Shown piece after piece: positions 12,322 to 24,100 of a stretch of 64,000 nt of DNA. The stretch covers positions 15,438,001 through 15,502,000 of the forward strand of contig OZ316896.1 in assembly GCA_973895155.1 (NCBI GenBank), given 5' to 3'. Made by a program: the position numbers and the translations under genes. How positions within the stretch are numbered: position 1 is the first letter of the stretch; each line of letters opens with the position of its first letter. This DNA is from Marsupella aquatica (Eukaryota > Marchantiophyta). The notes under the pieces are model-generated. The model was not told where the DNA came from. It ran no database searches and saw nothing but the letters and a program-made list of their open reading frames with translations.

Positions 12322-12808
12322 CCCACAAGACACAAGTATTTGGTCCTTTTGTTCTTTGACAATGTCATATATACTTGTCATTTGTTATTCAGCAGTGTGA
12401 AATATATTTGACTTTTTTGTTCTTGGCAATGTGACATATGTACATTAATGATTAGATATTGACATTAAACAATTCCTTGGTCCTTTTTTCCTTTTGTAGC
12501 AATCTTCACTTCGGTGCTATTTTTTCTTTCACAATAAACCTATCCCTACATGGACCAGTCGTGTGTGAACCGGGAAAAGTTTTGTATAATCCAAAGATGA
12601 AACATTTATCCCAATCAAAATTGACCCAAAACACATTTTTTGAAAACTTTCGCAAAATTTAGCCTTAGTTAATTTACTCGGGTTTATTGTTTTATCTTAG
12701 TGCTACTGTTTTGTTGGTCCCCTTTCCTCCTCCAAGACCACGCACTAAATCTACGTCGCCATACAACCAGAACATAAACCTACAATGTTGTTCAAATCAC
12801 TTGGTTTA

Positions 12809-12950
12809 TCTACAACTATAATAGGCAATCCCGCCAATTTCGTCCTTCGTCCCGTTACAAAATCCAATATCGGCGGGAATCAAAACTGATTGTTAGATAT
12901 TTGAGTGGATTTATTGTATCCATTTGATTCACTGGCAAGTACTTCCACTC
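12809..12950 (+). mobile_element. Helitron 5'-end fragment
   Basis: It starts A|TCTACAACTATAATAG and continues 'caatcccgcc', 'gtcccgttacaaaa' and 'gattgttagatattt'. These features match, in order, the 5' end of the complete Helitron at 13951. No matching hairpin plus CTRR 3' end was found before 13950, so this copy appears truncated, or its 3' part is too diverged to see. The right limit given is only the end of recognisable similarity. Confidence 0.6.
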
Positions 12951-13130
12951 CAGACAATACCATCCGGTCCCTCTACACCAGCCTCGCACCTACGCCTGCC
13001 TTGCGAATACGTGCCTTGCGAATAAGTGCCTCTCGCTGGATCCTCGCATCACCATCAATGAGGGGATAACGATGCCTCATCATTCCCTCCCTCCCTTGTG
13101 AATGCTCCCCCCATGCCTCCGTCAGTCTGT

Positions 13131-13157
13131 CCCCTCCCCTCCCCTCCCCTCCCCTCT
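13131..13157. repeat. Pentanucleotide microsatellite (CCCCT)n
   Basis: Four to five CCCCT units within a C/T-rich stretch (about 13060-13260). The minus-strand reading frame across it is Gly/Arg-rich because of this composition and is not treated as a gene. Confidence 0.85.
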
Positions 13158-13950
13158 GTGCCTCATCATTCCCTCCCTCCCTCGTGAATCCCCTCGACCT
13201 TAGCAATGCCCTCCTTCCCTTCATTATGGACAATCCCCCCTCACAAATGCTCCCTCCGATATGGGCCAGCCCTCCTTGCACAGTGAAACGCACTGGCATA
13301 GGGATCGTAGATCATATATATATTGTATTGGTTCATGTTAAGGTGTACGGAGTTCATTAACTTGACGTAGACAGTCCTCCAAGCCCGCAAACAATTCTTT
13401 GTGATAAGCAGCTGGACAAAGGCAGAGGAGCTGATGTCTTCTTTTGGCCATTGGTCCCTATTGTGGCGTTCAAAAATTGTCCAAGTGTCTGCGACCCCAA
13501 ATTTGTCATGTCCCGTAAGGAACCCGGGATCTTTTACTCTTGGTTGTTTTCCCTTGTTACAACTTTCAAAACTTGTCTAAGTGTGAAACCAAGACACCAT
13601 GGAGTCAATCTTAATGGAAAAATTTGCTAGCCTGCAAGAACTAGACTAAATGTTGTACAAAATGGAGGCCCTTGTTTACATCTTGTCCCCTAAAACTCTA
13701 TAATCATGTGAAGACATAATCATTATGTCTTTAGCGTAGACATACATTGGTGGACTATGACATGACGTGCAATGGATTGCGGTGGGAAATGTACGGTTGA
13801 CCATGCAGTTAGGCATCACATATATAAGAACCATGTGCACGGAACCTATGTAGGGGGCCTAGTTTGTAACAACATTTTTGTGGGGGCCCTGGTTCGTAAC
13901 AAAAGTTTAGTAGGGGCCTGTCACATAAATTTGTTTTGGCAAGGGTCCCA

Positions 13951-14705
13951 TCTACTACGATAATAATGAATCCCACCAGTTTTGGTCCTTTGTCCCGTTA
14001 CAAAAATGAAAAAGGAGGGAACAAAGCTAAGCCATCAGATATTTTCTAGAATTATTTATGGCTCTTGGATTGAGTGAGATGGGAACCTAAAATTGGCTGT
14101 AAGTTATAGTACAAGATAGGTATCTAAGTTATAATACAAGGTAGATATAATATGTCATAGAGTACTTGCATGTGTTACTGTAGTTATTTTGTAGCTTGAG
14201 TATAATACCTTTGGCATGGAGCATTAAAGTGTAAGTATATTATTTTATGGTCTATTAATTTAGAGTACATTTGGCATGGGGCATGAAAGTGAAAAGATTT
14301 ACTTGAGATAATGGTTTTGGTAGGGAGTGAGCACTAAGGGGAAGAGAGTAGGTTGACATTATATTTTTGGCTTTTGCTCTTAAAAAGGAGATTTAACTCT
14401 TTGGAAGTTAGTCTTGACCAACACAACTACTTTTCTCTCAATGACCTCTTGGGCGACACGACATCTTTACTCTCAACGACCTCTTGGGCGACACGACATC
14501 GTTTCTCTCAACGATCTCTTGGGCAACATGACATCTTTTCTCTCCACAACCTCTTGGGCAACACGACATCTTTTCTCTCCACGACCTCCTAGGCAACACT
14601 ACATCTTTTTTCTCCACGACCTCTTGGCTGACACTACATCATTTTTTCTCAATGACATCTTGGGCGACACGACTTCTTTTGTGCAACGCACAGGTATTGA
14701 GCTAG
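13951..14705 (+). mobile_element. Non-autonomous Helitron, both ends visible
   Basis: The 5' end is TCTACTACGATAATAATG, preceded by A (13950). The 3' end carries hairpin TGTGCAACGCACA at 14680-14692 and terminates in CTAG at 14702-14705, followed by T (14706). This is the expected Helitron architecture: TC start, subterminal hairpin about 12 bp from a CTRR end, insertion between A and T, and no target duplication. Length is 755 bp. No Rep/helicase coding is present, so movement would depend on an autonomous relative. An internal 35-bp tandem array occupies 14435-14679. Confidence 0.8.
14435..14679. repeat. 35-bp tandem array inside the Helitron, 7 units
   Basis: Seven consecutive ~35-bp units of the form 'ctctcaacgacctcttggg' then 'cgacacgacatctttt' run right up to the 3' hairpin. 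The same unit family precedes the hairpin in the related copy near 42.6 kb. The overlapping Leu/Ser/Thr-rich reading frames are products of the repeat. Confidence 0.9.
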
Positions 14706-14939
14706 TCAAGCATAATATACCTCCCAATAAGAGAATGAAAGGTCAAACTTCAAGGCAGAGAATTAAAGGTCAAATTTCAAGGCAGGTTGGATGGCCTTGT
14801 GCTGGGAAGGGTTTGCTTTGTCTCTTCACCAAACCTCTTACACATGTACACAAATAAAGTAGGAGATGGATTGCAAGATTGAGGGGTACTAAAGACAAGA
14901 AGTACTTCAAAAGAAAACAAAGACCAATTAAGATTTGGC

Positions 14940-16430
14940 TGAGCACACTTCCAAAAAGGTTGGGACCCTCATAAAGTTTGGACACACTTCCAAAGAGTTC
15001 CTATGCAAGATCTAAGATTGCTATTGGGGGCTCTTGGTTTATGTTGTGGATCTTTGGTTGTGACGGGGGAGTACTTGACTTGTTTGGCCTCTTGGCTCTT
15101 CTTGTCGCCCCCCCCCCCCTCTTCTGTTTATTTTGCTTTACTCCCGCCTTTATTGGGTTTCTTTGCCTTTACTAGGACCCTGTCTCCCGGTTTTGGCGCT
15201 TGTGCTTTTTGGCACTTTGATACATATCAAATAATCCCAAAGAATTGGTTAGGCACACTTTCAAAAAGGTTTCTTTGTCAGATTGTTTTTTCCAAAGAAT
15301 GATTGGGACTCCCAGAAAGTTTGCCAGACAATAAAATTGAGACTTCCAAAAAATTTAGACATACTTCCAAAGATTGGGACTCCTAGAAAGTTTGGACACT
15401 ATTCCAAATACTTGGCATGCACAATCTAATCTATCAATGTCAACCTCAAACAGTCCCTAAGATTTGGTTGAGCACTTCAAAAAAGGTTGGACACACTTCC
15501 AAATTGTTGTGTAATCAATTCCAGAAAGTTTGGACATACTCATTTGAAGTTTGGACATACTCATACAGATTTTTGAAGCTGCTATATGGTGAATGCACAT
15601 TTCAGATTTTGTCTTATTCAGATTTTTGTGTCATGTATTTTCATTTGAACCTGCCTTATCAAGGGGAAGCCTTTGTATTCTATACATTTTTAATTAATTT
15701 TTAGACCCCTTTAGTTTTAGGTATTCTAGAGTGTTTTGAACTTATTTTGGCAGCCCCCTTTCACAGTAACTATGTGTTTTCTTAGAGATGAAACCAAAGG
15801 CTCCACCACCACAAGTGAGAGAAATGATGCTGAAGAACATGAATGCATAGCCTCTTAAGTTCTCCTCATGTTTTTCTTTCCTAGGTTTATGGTTTTTAGT
15901 GAAAGGAGTGTCATTTATAAGGCACCCTGAGTTAAGTGCACACATTGTAGCATCATTTGACTGTACCTTTTCTTGGCAGACACTTTACTTATATAACAGC
16001 ACTTCTATGCTCTCATATTTTATTTACTTTCAGATCACTACAAGACATTTTATTTACTTTCAGATCACTACGAGACAAAAAATAAAGCATGTTCCAGGAT
16101 GAGCATGCTATATCACAAATTTAAAGACTTCCAGAAATTTGGGACACACTTGCAAAATTTTGGACTGCAAGATCCAAACTTACAATCTCAATTCAAAAAT
16201 CCCAATGATTTGGTTGAGCACGTCCAAAAACATTAGACACTCTTCAACAATGTCATGCACACTTGCAAAAGAAATTAAAGCTTCCAAAAAGTTGGACACA
16301 CATGAGACTTTCAACAAGTTTGGAACTACTCAAAAAGACTTAGTTGGCATGTCCAAGACCTAACATTTCTATCTCAACCAAACAATCAGTAAGATTTGGT
16401 TGAGAAAGCTTCCAAAAATGTTGTGCACGC
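14940..16430. repeat. Diverged array of 'CTTCCAAAAAGTTTGGACACA' type repeats
   Basis: The core 'acttccaaa' with 'agtttggacacac' recurs roughly a dozen times at irregular spacing (for example 14948, 14985, 15257, 15345, 15365, 15495, 15535, 16130 and 16275). A second component at about 15050-15230 reads as the reverse complement of sequence near 37.55-37.75 kb ('aaagcacaaaaa' with 'ccgggag'). No coding function is recognised. Confidence 0.5.
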
Positions 16431-17959
16431 TTCCCACATATGCAAGAAGTGGGTAAGCCCACAAGAAGTGGTGGGATAACACCATATGAAGATGTATGGC
16501 TTGAGAGCTCCTTTGAAGACATCCAGAAACAAGAAATGTCAGGATTGGTTTGAAGCCGCTCCCCTACATCCTTCCCTTCTGAAGTCAGAATCCTGGCTCG
16601 GTCTGTTATAGATGCATTGACAAGGATGCTAGATAGGGCAAAAGCGTACATGTGCTTGCACAGGTCAACCTGAAGATGGACAGGGTGTGAGACAATAACT
16701 CCTAACATGAAGGTAACGTAGCTCAAATGGGCCCAGTAATACATGACTATTGCACCTCTTGCCAAAGAACCTGAAATGCTGGGGAACCCACCTCATCCTC
16801 CATGCAAGTTAGATGAAAAGTAAAAAAAGGGTCTTACTATCCTTAACAAGGAATTGATGAGCCCACAATGAGAATACTGCTAACTAGGCCCCTGAAAAGT
16901 CCAAAGGTGTGATGGTCTCTATGAAAGTTAGCCCATAATCATCGTGAACAATTGGGAGAGTGAGTTGTGGGTGAAGTCATGGAGACAAGAGCAAACAACC
17001 AGGACCTAAAAGAGAGACAAGAATAAATTGGTTTGGGTGAGCTGGTCCTTACAAAATGTTGGCCCCACTTTCACCCCCACATGTCATTTTTCTAATACAC
17101 AACTATTTAGTCTAAAAGATTCTGAGTGGGGCTATCATGTTTTGCTCTGAATAATGACTATAGTAAGCAAATAAATTTCTCACTTTTTCTACACGTCTCA
17201 TTTTTCTAACAGATAATTGTTTAGCTTCTAAAATATTGTGAATCTATGTCAAAATAACGGTGGGCCTTTCATGTTTCTCTCATAATGACAAGCTAGCACT
17301 ACGTGACACTCAAAACCACAAACTTAAGAAACAAATTAGTTTGTGGACCCCATCTTTGCTCAAGAGATTCTAAATTCAATGAGAGACAAGTCCTTGGAAC
17401 ATTTTAAAGCGTTGTATCAAAGTTATGTGCTGGGTCATATGCCTTGTGGCATGAGTCCTAGGTGACCACCTATGATTTTGTGAACAAAACATGTGTGATC
17501 ATGTTGCGACTTGGAAGAGAAGAAATTTGCATCTCGGTATTAGTGCTAATCCTACTTCTGGCTAATTTTGAATTACTTGTACCTACATGATCATTGAAGC
17601 TAATTGTCTAAATCAACTTCAATCGTAGATCCTTTCCATGTGATCACTCATGATTTATCTCCTTCTTTTCTCCAAATCATTGTCTAATTATGAACTCAAC
17701 CCAAACATTCCAATAAGAGAATGTGATTCCAAGATTATTTTTTTCATTCCTCTCAACATTTTATTTTAGGTAACTTGGAAGTTTCAGTCCAAATGGCCCT
17801 CAACCATTTCTCAAACGTATAGGAAACAAATAGGTTGAGGGTCCATGGTCTTGTTGGTAATGAAAAATCTGCCAATGTTAGATTCATTCTCAATGTTATG
17901 ATTTTCTAGAATGCCTCTAAATATTTAGCATAAAAGGTCCATTGAGAGGAGAGTCAGAA
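16431..17959. other. Intergenic
   Basis: No gene recognised. A 141-residue open frame on the minus strand at 16340-16765 has no domain I can name and no neighbouring exons. Confidence 0.4.
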
Positions 17960-18570
17960 ACTAGATCATGAATTTCTGAAATTTTGTTGATTTTGAATGA
18001 GCATCAGATTGGTACATTTTGTCAAGTACCAAGGAAATCATGAGTTTACCAATTTTTCTAGGTTTCCAATGAGTCTCAGATTGACAAATTTTGTCAAGTT
18101 CCAAATGAGTTTTGACTTTTTTTGCCTTTCCAATGAGAGTGACATTAAGAATTTTGTCAAGTTCTACAAACTCATATTCCAACTTTATAGAGTTTTTAAT
18201 ATATGTTTTTTTCTTACATTTTAGGGGGTGCAGGCTTAAAAACGTCGCAGGTGATGAAGGGCCTCTATGTAGTCAGACCCTCAAGCAAAAAAAAAACCCT
18301 ATACTTACTTTTGCGTGATGGGTAGAAAGGAAATAAGTGAGGACCCCAGGTCAGATTTTGTCAAGTACTAAAAAGATCATAGCTTTCTAATGTGTGACAT
18401 TGGGAACATTAATCAAGTAATAGAGATATCTTGAGTTTCCTAATTTCTCTAGCTTTCAAATGAATGTCACATTAAAAGAGTTTATCAAGTACTAAGGAGA
18501 TGACAAGTTTTTCAGTTTCTTTAGGTTTCCAATGAACCTAACATTGATAGTTTTGTCAAGTACTAAGGGT
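17960..18570. repeat. Diverged ~80-bp repeats interrupted by a MITE
   Basis: Units with 'ggtttccaatgag', 'acattgacaattttgtcaag' and 'taccaaggagatcatgag' occur at about 17980-18180 and again at about 18355-18570. The MITE at 18221-18713 starts inside this array. Confidence 0.6.
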
Positions 18571-18713
18571 TCTAACTATTTACATTGTTGTCGATTGGTT
18601 TTTTCAAACTTGCAAACAACTAAAAAATACAAGCATTTTGATGTAAAACACTAATCTTGGGGGTCTCACTACATAGAGGCCCCCATCACCTGCGACAAAC
18701 CATGCACCCCTAA
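18221..18713. mobile_element. MITE with ~60-bp terminal inverted repeats
   Basis: The left arm (about 18221-18282) begins TTAGGGGGTGCA and contains 'gtcgcaggtgatg' and 'gcctctatgtagt'. The right arm (about 18655-18713) is its reverse complement with few differences and ends TGCACCCCTAA. The interior of roughly 370 bp has no gene. The family is undetermined because the TTA/TAA next to the ends may belong to the inverted repeat instead of being a target duplication. Confidence 0.7.
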
Positions 18714-19659
18714 ATTGAAAGAATTTTGTTAAATTTTTTTAAACCCTATTAAGTTGGAATATTGATTAAAAGGACTCTAATGTTCTTACAAGACTCAAAA
18801 TTGGGTTTAAAAAACCCTAAAATTTTTCCACAAAATTTCCAAGTCTTCACTTAAAACCAATAAACTACCCTATTCTTTGTTACACGTGATGTGTCGATTT
18901 GATGGAAGTGAAAACCCCAAGACACTAGTATACCCTTGACAAGACATTAGAATGGTAACTTTATTTTACCTAGTTGTTTGTTGTTCTAGAATTTACCTTT
19001 CTACTTTTTAATCTTTTTAATGTTATTGGGTATAATTGCTTTCTCTTGCCTTGCATCAAATACGAACTGTTGTGTTTGCTCCTTGTTGAAAACCTCATTG
19101 TTCCTGTTTGTGAGTGAAACTGATTATGTGGCTCAACGTGGTGCTAGAAATTTTGGAAGGAGCTTTCCATGGGGTTCCCTAAACAAAGTACTTAGAAAAC
19201 ATAAGGGCATGACATTAGCATGGAACTTTACATTAGCGTGGAACTTTTCTTTCTCAGCCTCATGGGAAAAGACAACATCTCCCTCATGTATGGAACTTCA
19301 ATTAAGTGTTAACTGATTATAATGACAAAAACATGTACTCCAATAAGAATGGGCAAGATTGAAAAATAGACACAGAGTTAAAGAAAATCTCTAGGACAGC
19401 TAAATTCATAACATTAAGAGGGGGGATTTTTCTTTTCAAAATCCAATGACACAAAAGATGCTAAAATATCTGGATACTTTGCCACTCTTTTTACCCACTT
19501 TGTTTAGCTACTTTAATTATTACTCTGTTAATTTTTTTAGCCTTTGGTTTGAGAAAAACCAACCCAAGTTAAGTATGGGTGGTCAAATTGTCAACATTTC
19601 CCAACAACTTTAGCTTGGATGGTTTATTGGACTTCAAGAGTGGGTTGTGAGGTTGGCTA
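18714..19659. other. Intergenic, left flank of the retrotransposon nest
   Basis: No gene recognised. The last five bases, GGCTA at 19655-19659, are the left target duplication of the outer Copia element. Confidence 0.5.
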
Positions 19660-19982
19660 TGTAGAGGTTAACTCAGTCTTGGGTTGAACTATGGTTAGTA
19701 TGTTAACTAGGGTTAGAGTAAACCCTAGTTGAAGAGTTGGTCCTTATCTCTTCAACTTCTATGTGGTGTGAGAACACACAAGAGAGTTCTCAAGAGAGAA
19801 CACAGTGATATAGCAAGAGATGAGAGCTTGAAGAGATGAGAGCTATGGTGATGCTTGAGTAGACACATAACCGTTAATAAAGCTTGGTCTTCCCGTGGAC
19901 GTAACCAACCTTGAGGCGAACCACGTAACTATTGAGCACGTGTATGTTTGGAGTGTTTTTCCTGATCTGATTTCTCCCCACA
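19660..19982 (+). repeat. 5' LTR of the outer Copia element
   Basis: 323 bp, TG...CA. It differs from its partner at 31400-31722 at about five positions by eye, all transitions. It contains 'cccgtggacgtaaccaacc' followed by 'gaggcgaaccacgtaac', an inverted ACGTGG/CCACGT-like motif pair also seen in the other LTR families here. Confidence 0.95.
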
Positions 19983-19984
19983 AT

Positions 19985-19996
19985 TGGTATCAGAGC
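19985..19996 (+). promoter_or_regulatory. Primer-binding site (initiator tRNA-Met type)
   Basis: TGGTATCAGAGC lies two bases after the 5' LTR. This is the standard plant Copia sequence complementary to the 3' end of initiator tRNA-Met and primes minus-strand cDNA synthesis. Confidence 0.95.
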
Positions 19997-21152
19997 TCAG
20001 ATTTTTTCAGTCGATTAGGAACTCCATAGAACTTGCTTCAAGCAAAGCGAACAGCGGATGATTTCCTCTTCGAAGCCGAGCTATTGAAAGAAGATCGGAC
20101 TCAATCTTCTCACAAGTATGGAGCACACAACCAGGGGCTCATTTCAGTGAAGCAATGAAGGCCTGAGGTCAGAAACCGAAACAATTGTAAGTGACGGTTT
20201 TCAATTTACGTTATCGGGCAAGAGATAAGGTCAATTTCTTAGATCAGTCTTTTTGATTGTTCTATCGGGACTTGAAACTGAGATACGCTTGAGCGCCTTG
20301 TCTTTCTAGACGTTTCGATATCAACATCGTTGAATTTCCGTCAAACGGTTGAGAAGCAATCTTAATTTCAATTCTCATTTTTTGAGCTCAAAATTTTGGC
20401 TATGGCGGATAATTTAATATCAGTCACTTTCACCGAATTGTTTCTCCCTCATTACTCCACCGTTTGCGAGTTCTTTATATCAATCTTGATGCCCTCGAAG
20501 TCTAGTTTATGAATCTGAAATCAGAATTGGATTTCGTCAAAAACTGAGACGGGAATTTGAGTGAATCCGCCGAGGGGTACTTTCTGCCGCGAGTAGTCGC
20601 GACTTCCGCGGACGCGCGAGGAGGTCGAAAACTTCGAGGAGGCCTTTTAGGGCTTGACAGGGCTCGGGCAGGGGGAAGTGCCCCCTGTGAAGTCCCCCAC
20701 AGGGGCTGTACAAGGGCGGACGGAATTTCCCGAAAAGATTCTTTTCCAGAGGCTTAAATTTTTACCGAAGGTCAAAGATTTCGAGCGGCAAATAAAATCG
20801 GATCAACTTCAACTTTTGGAGAGGCGTACTTGGGGAAGCTAGGCAAGTATTGGTGCGTTCAATTCTGAAAAAGTATACTAGTGGAATCTTTGGCATAAGA
20901 GATTCCCTCGAGGGGTAATTATTTCATCTTTTACCCCCCTCCGGTCGGAGTAAAAATTCTCGGCACTCGAGAGTCCATTTGACAAACCGTTTTCAGAATT
21001 TGGAGCGTTACCTTGTGGGCTACACATAGGAGTGATCAGTTTCAAAATTCACCAACTTTCAATTTTGGCCTTATTTTCACACCCCACATCTGAGCATTCG
21101 ACGTTTATTTCTTGTCGAAAGGCGACTCCACACTACATTTGGCATTCCAGCG
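19997..21152. other. Untranslated leader of the outer Copia element
   Basis: A roughly 1.15-kb stretch between the primer-binding site and the gag ATG. The short frames inside show no domain. The leader of the inner element occupies the equivalent position (25780-26646) with different sequence. Confidence 0.7.
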
Positions 21153-24100
21153 ATGGCGACTACTAGGATTGGAGGTCAAAGGTTTGAGGTGGAAAAATTT
21201 GATGGTCGGATGGACTATACAATGTGGGAACGTAATGTGAGGGATGCACTTAGGGCGATGGGCCTAGGCAAGGTACTAAGATCTCAACCCAAGGAGATGG
21301 AAGATGATGATTGGCATGATCTCCAGGATCAAGCGGTAAGTATTGTCGGCATGTACCTGAAAAACAATGTGAAGAAGCAGTTCGAGGAAAAAACAACACA
21401 AACGGTGACGGACTTGTTTCAAGCATTGCGCAACAAGTACTACAAGAAGGAGATGTCAAACCGAATGTATGCAAGTCTGAAGCTCATACAATTCAAAATG
21501 GCTGATGGAGTCAAGATTCAAGATCATATCGATCAGTTCAATGATCTTGTGGTTGACCTAGAGAATTTGGGGGAACATTTGAGCAAAAAAAAGAAAGCCT
21601 TACAACTCTTGAGCTCACTACCACCTTCGTACCAATCTTTGTCTCGAGTTCTTCTATTCCGTGATAAGACAACTATATCCTACAATGATGTGATGAGTGC
21701 CCTGTTGACCAATGACATGTAGTCTAAGTTGGTTTCTTCAACTCATCCTACCTTAACCTCATCATCAACAACACTGTTGGTAGAAAGAGGCAAATCAAGG
21801 GAGTCATCTCATGAAAACAAAAGGTTTAACCCACTTCCCATGGAGCGAGGAAGGTTCCACGACCGATCTTTTGGTAGGAGGAGGTTTAGATCCAGATCTA
21901 GATCTCGATCCAAATCACCATCCAAGTCTACTTGTGAGATAAAGTGTTAGAAGTGTGACAAAGTGGGCCACATGAAGAAGGATTGTCGCGTCAAAGACAC
22001 ATTCAAGGAAGTTGTCGGTTCTTCAGCCCAAGTAGTTGTTCGAGAAGAGGACAGTGAAGGATTTGCATTGTGTACCACTTCCCAAGTTGAGGATTGTCGA
22101 TGGATCTTGGATTCCGCTTGCTCGTATCACATGTGCTATATGCGTGAACTTTTCTCATCCTACACTCCTATCAACGGATCTGTTTTGATGGGAAATAATC
22201 ATTCTTGCAAAGTTTTAGGGATTGGATCCATAAAGATTCAACTACCCGGTGACAAGTACTGTACTCTATCAAATGTCAGACACATTCCAGAAATGTGTAA
22301 GAATTTGATTTCTTTTGGCTACTTGGATGCAAAGGGTTATCAATGGAGTGCAACTGATGGGGTGTTAACAGTCACGCATGGATCAACTGAAGTTCTTACT
22401 GGCAAGAGGAAAAGAAATATCTATGTCTTGAAAGGCACCACACTTCTTGCCAAAGTCAATTTGGTCACATCTCAGGAGGAGAAAATCAATTTATGGCATG
22501 CTCGGCTTGGTCACATGAGTGAAAAAAGTTTGGAAATCCTACACAAGCGACATCTCCTACCAGGATTGCAAGCATGCAAGTTGATTTTTTGTGATCATTG
22601 CATTGTCGACAAGAAAACAAGAACTCCATTTCTGACTGTCATTCATCATTCTAAAGTTGTACTTGAGTATATTCATTCCGATGTGTGGGGTCCTGCTCCG
22701 GTTTCCTCACATTTAGACAAACAATACTATGTATCATTTATTGATGATTAATCAAGGTTTGTTTGGATTTATTTCATTGCCCATAAGTTTGAAGTATTTT
22801 CCATCTTCAAACAATGGGTAGCTCAAGTTGAGACACAAACTGCAAAGAATGTGAGATATCTACGATCAGATAATGGTGGTGAATACACCTCTGGCGAGTT
22901 CAACACGTATTGTGCAAATAAGAGAATTACTCACCATCTCACAACTGTGTACACTCCTGAGCAAAATGGTGTTGCTGAGCGACTCAACCGCACATTATTG
23001 GAGCGAGCAAGGAGCATGTTGAGCCACTCTAAATTGCCACAAATCTTTTGGGCAAAAGCTGTCAACATAGCTGCTTATCTAGTAAATCTCTCTCCTAGTC
23101 GGGCAATTACTTACAAAACCCCCTTTGAGCTATGGCACAATCAACCTGCTGATTACTCAAAGCTTATGGTTTTTGGTTGTGAAGCATATGCACATGTTCT
23201 TAGCAACAATATGACTAAGCTAGATCCTCGAGCCCAAAAATGCATTTTTCTTGGTTATCAGCGTGACGTTAAAGGATATCGATTGTGGGATCCAGTTGAT
23301 TGCAAGTTACTTGTTAGTCGGGATGTATCCTTCAATGAAGACAAATCATTGAAGGAGGGGGAGATAGATCAATTTTCTACTACTAACAAAGTGCAATCTC
23401 CTCTAGAGGATTTAAGAGGAGATGATATGTCAAATGAAGAATATGTTGACACTACTGTAAGGCAAAGCACACTACAATCAGATCAGCCAGAGTCTTCAGT
23501 GCGAAGAGGAACTCGTAAACGTCAAGCCCGGGAAAGGTATGGAACTTGGCTTCCTTCTGATCAAGTGGATTTGGATGAAGAATCTATTGATGCATTGGTG
23601 ATAGAAGATGGAGATCCATCCTCATTTCGAGAGGTCCTAGCTTCTATGGAGAAGCAACAGTGGCAGGTGGCGATGCGCATGGAAATGAAATCACTTCATG
23701 ATAACAAGACTTGGGAACTTACAAGTCTACCTAGTGACAAGCAGGCTATTGACAGCAAGTGGGTGTATAGGAAGAAAGATGGACCCACGGAGGATGCTGA
23801 GAAGATATTTAAGGCTCGGTTGGTAGCCAAGGGCTTTACTCAACAGAAAGGTATAGACTACAATGAGGTTTTTTCACCCGTAGCAAAGTATTCAACAATA
23901 CGTTTGCTATGTGCTCTTGTAGTTTTATTTGATCTGGTTTTAGATCAAATGGATGTTGTCACGGCATTCTTATATGGATCGTTGGATGAGGTGATTTACA
24001 TGAGGCAACCAGAGGGTTTTATGCAAAAGGGCAAGGAAAATTTGGTACAGGTTGCTAAAATCCTTGTATGGATTAAAGCAGAGCCCAAGGCAGTGGAAGA

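Noticed and set aside
12973-13299. 108-codon Gly/Arg-rich minus-strand frame
   Set aside because: Produced by CCCCT-type low-complexity sequence. No homology recognised.
14353-14857. Ser/Thr/Leu-rich frames of 79 and 147 codons as secreted repeat proteins
   Set aside because: The protein periodicity simply reflects the 35-bp DNA repeat of the Helitron, with several frames open at once.
16340-16765. 141-codon minus-strand open frame as a possible gene
   Set aside because: No recognisable domain, no supporting exons, and it lies inside repeat-rich sequence. Chance is sufficient.
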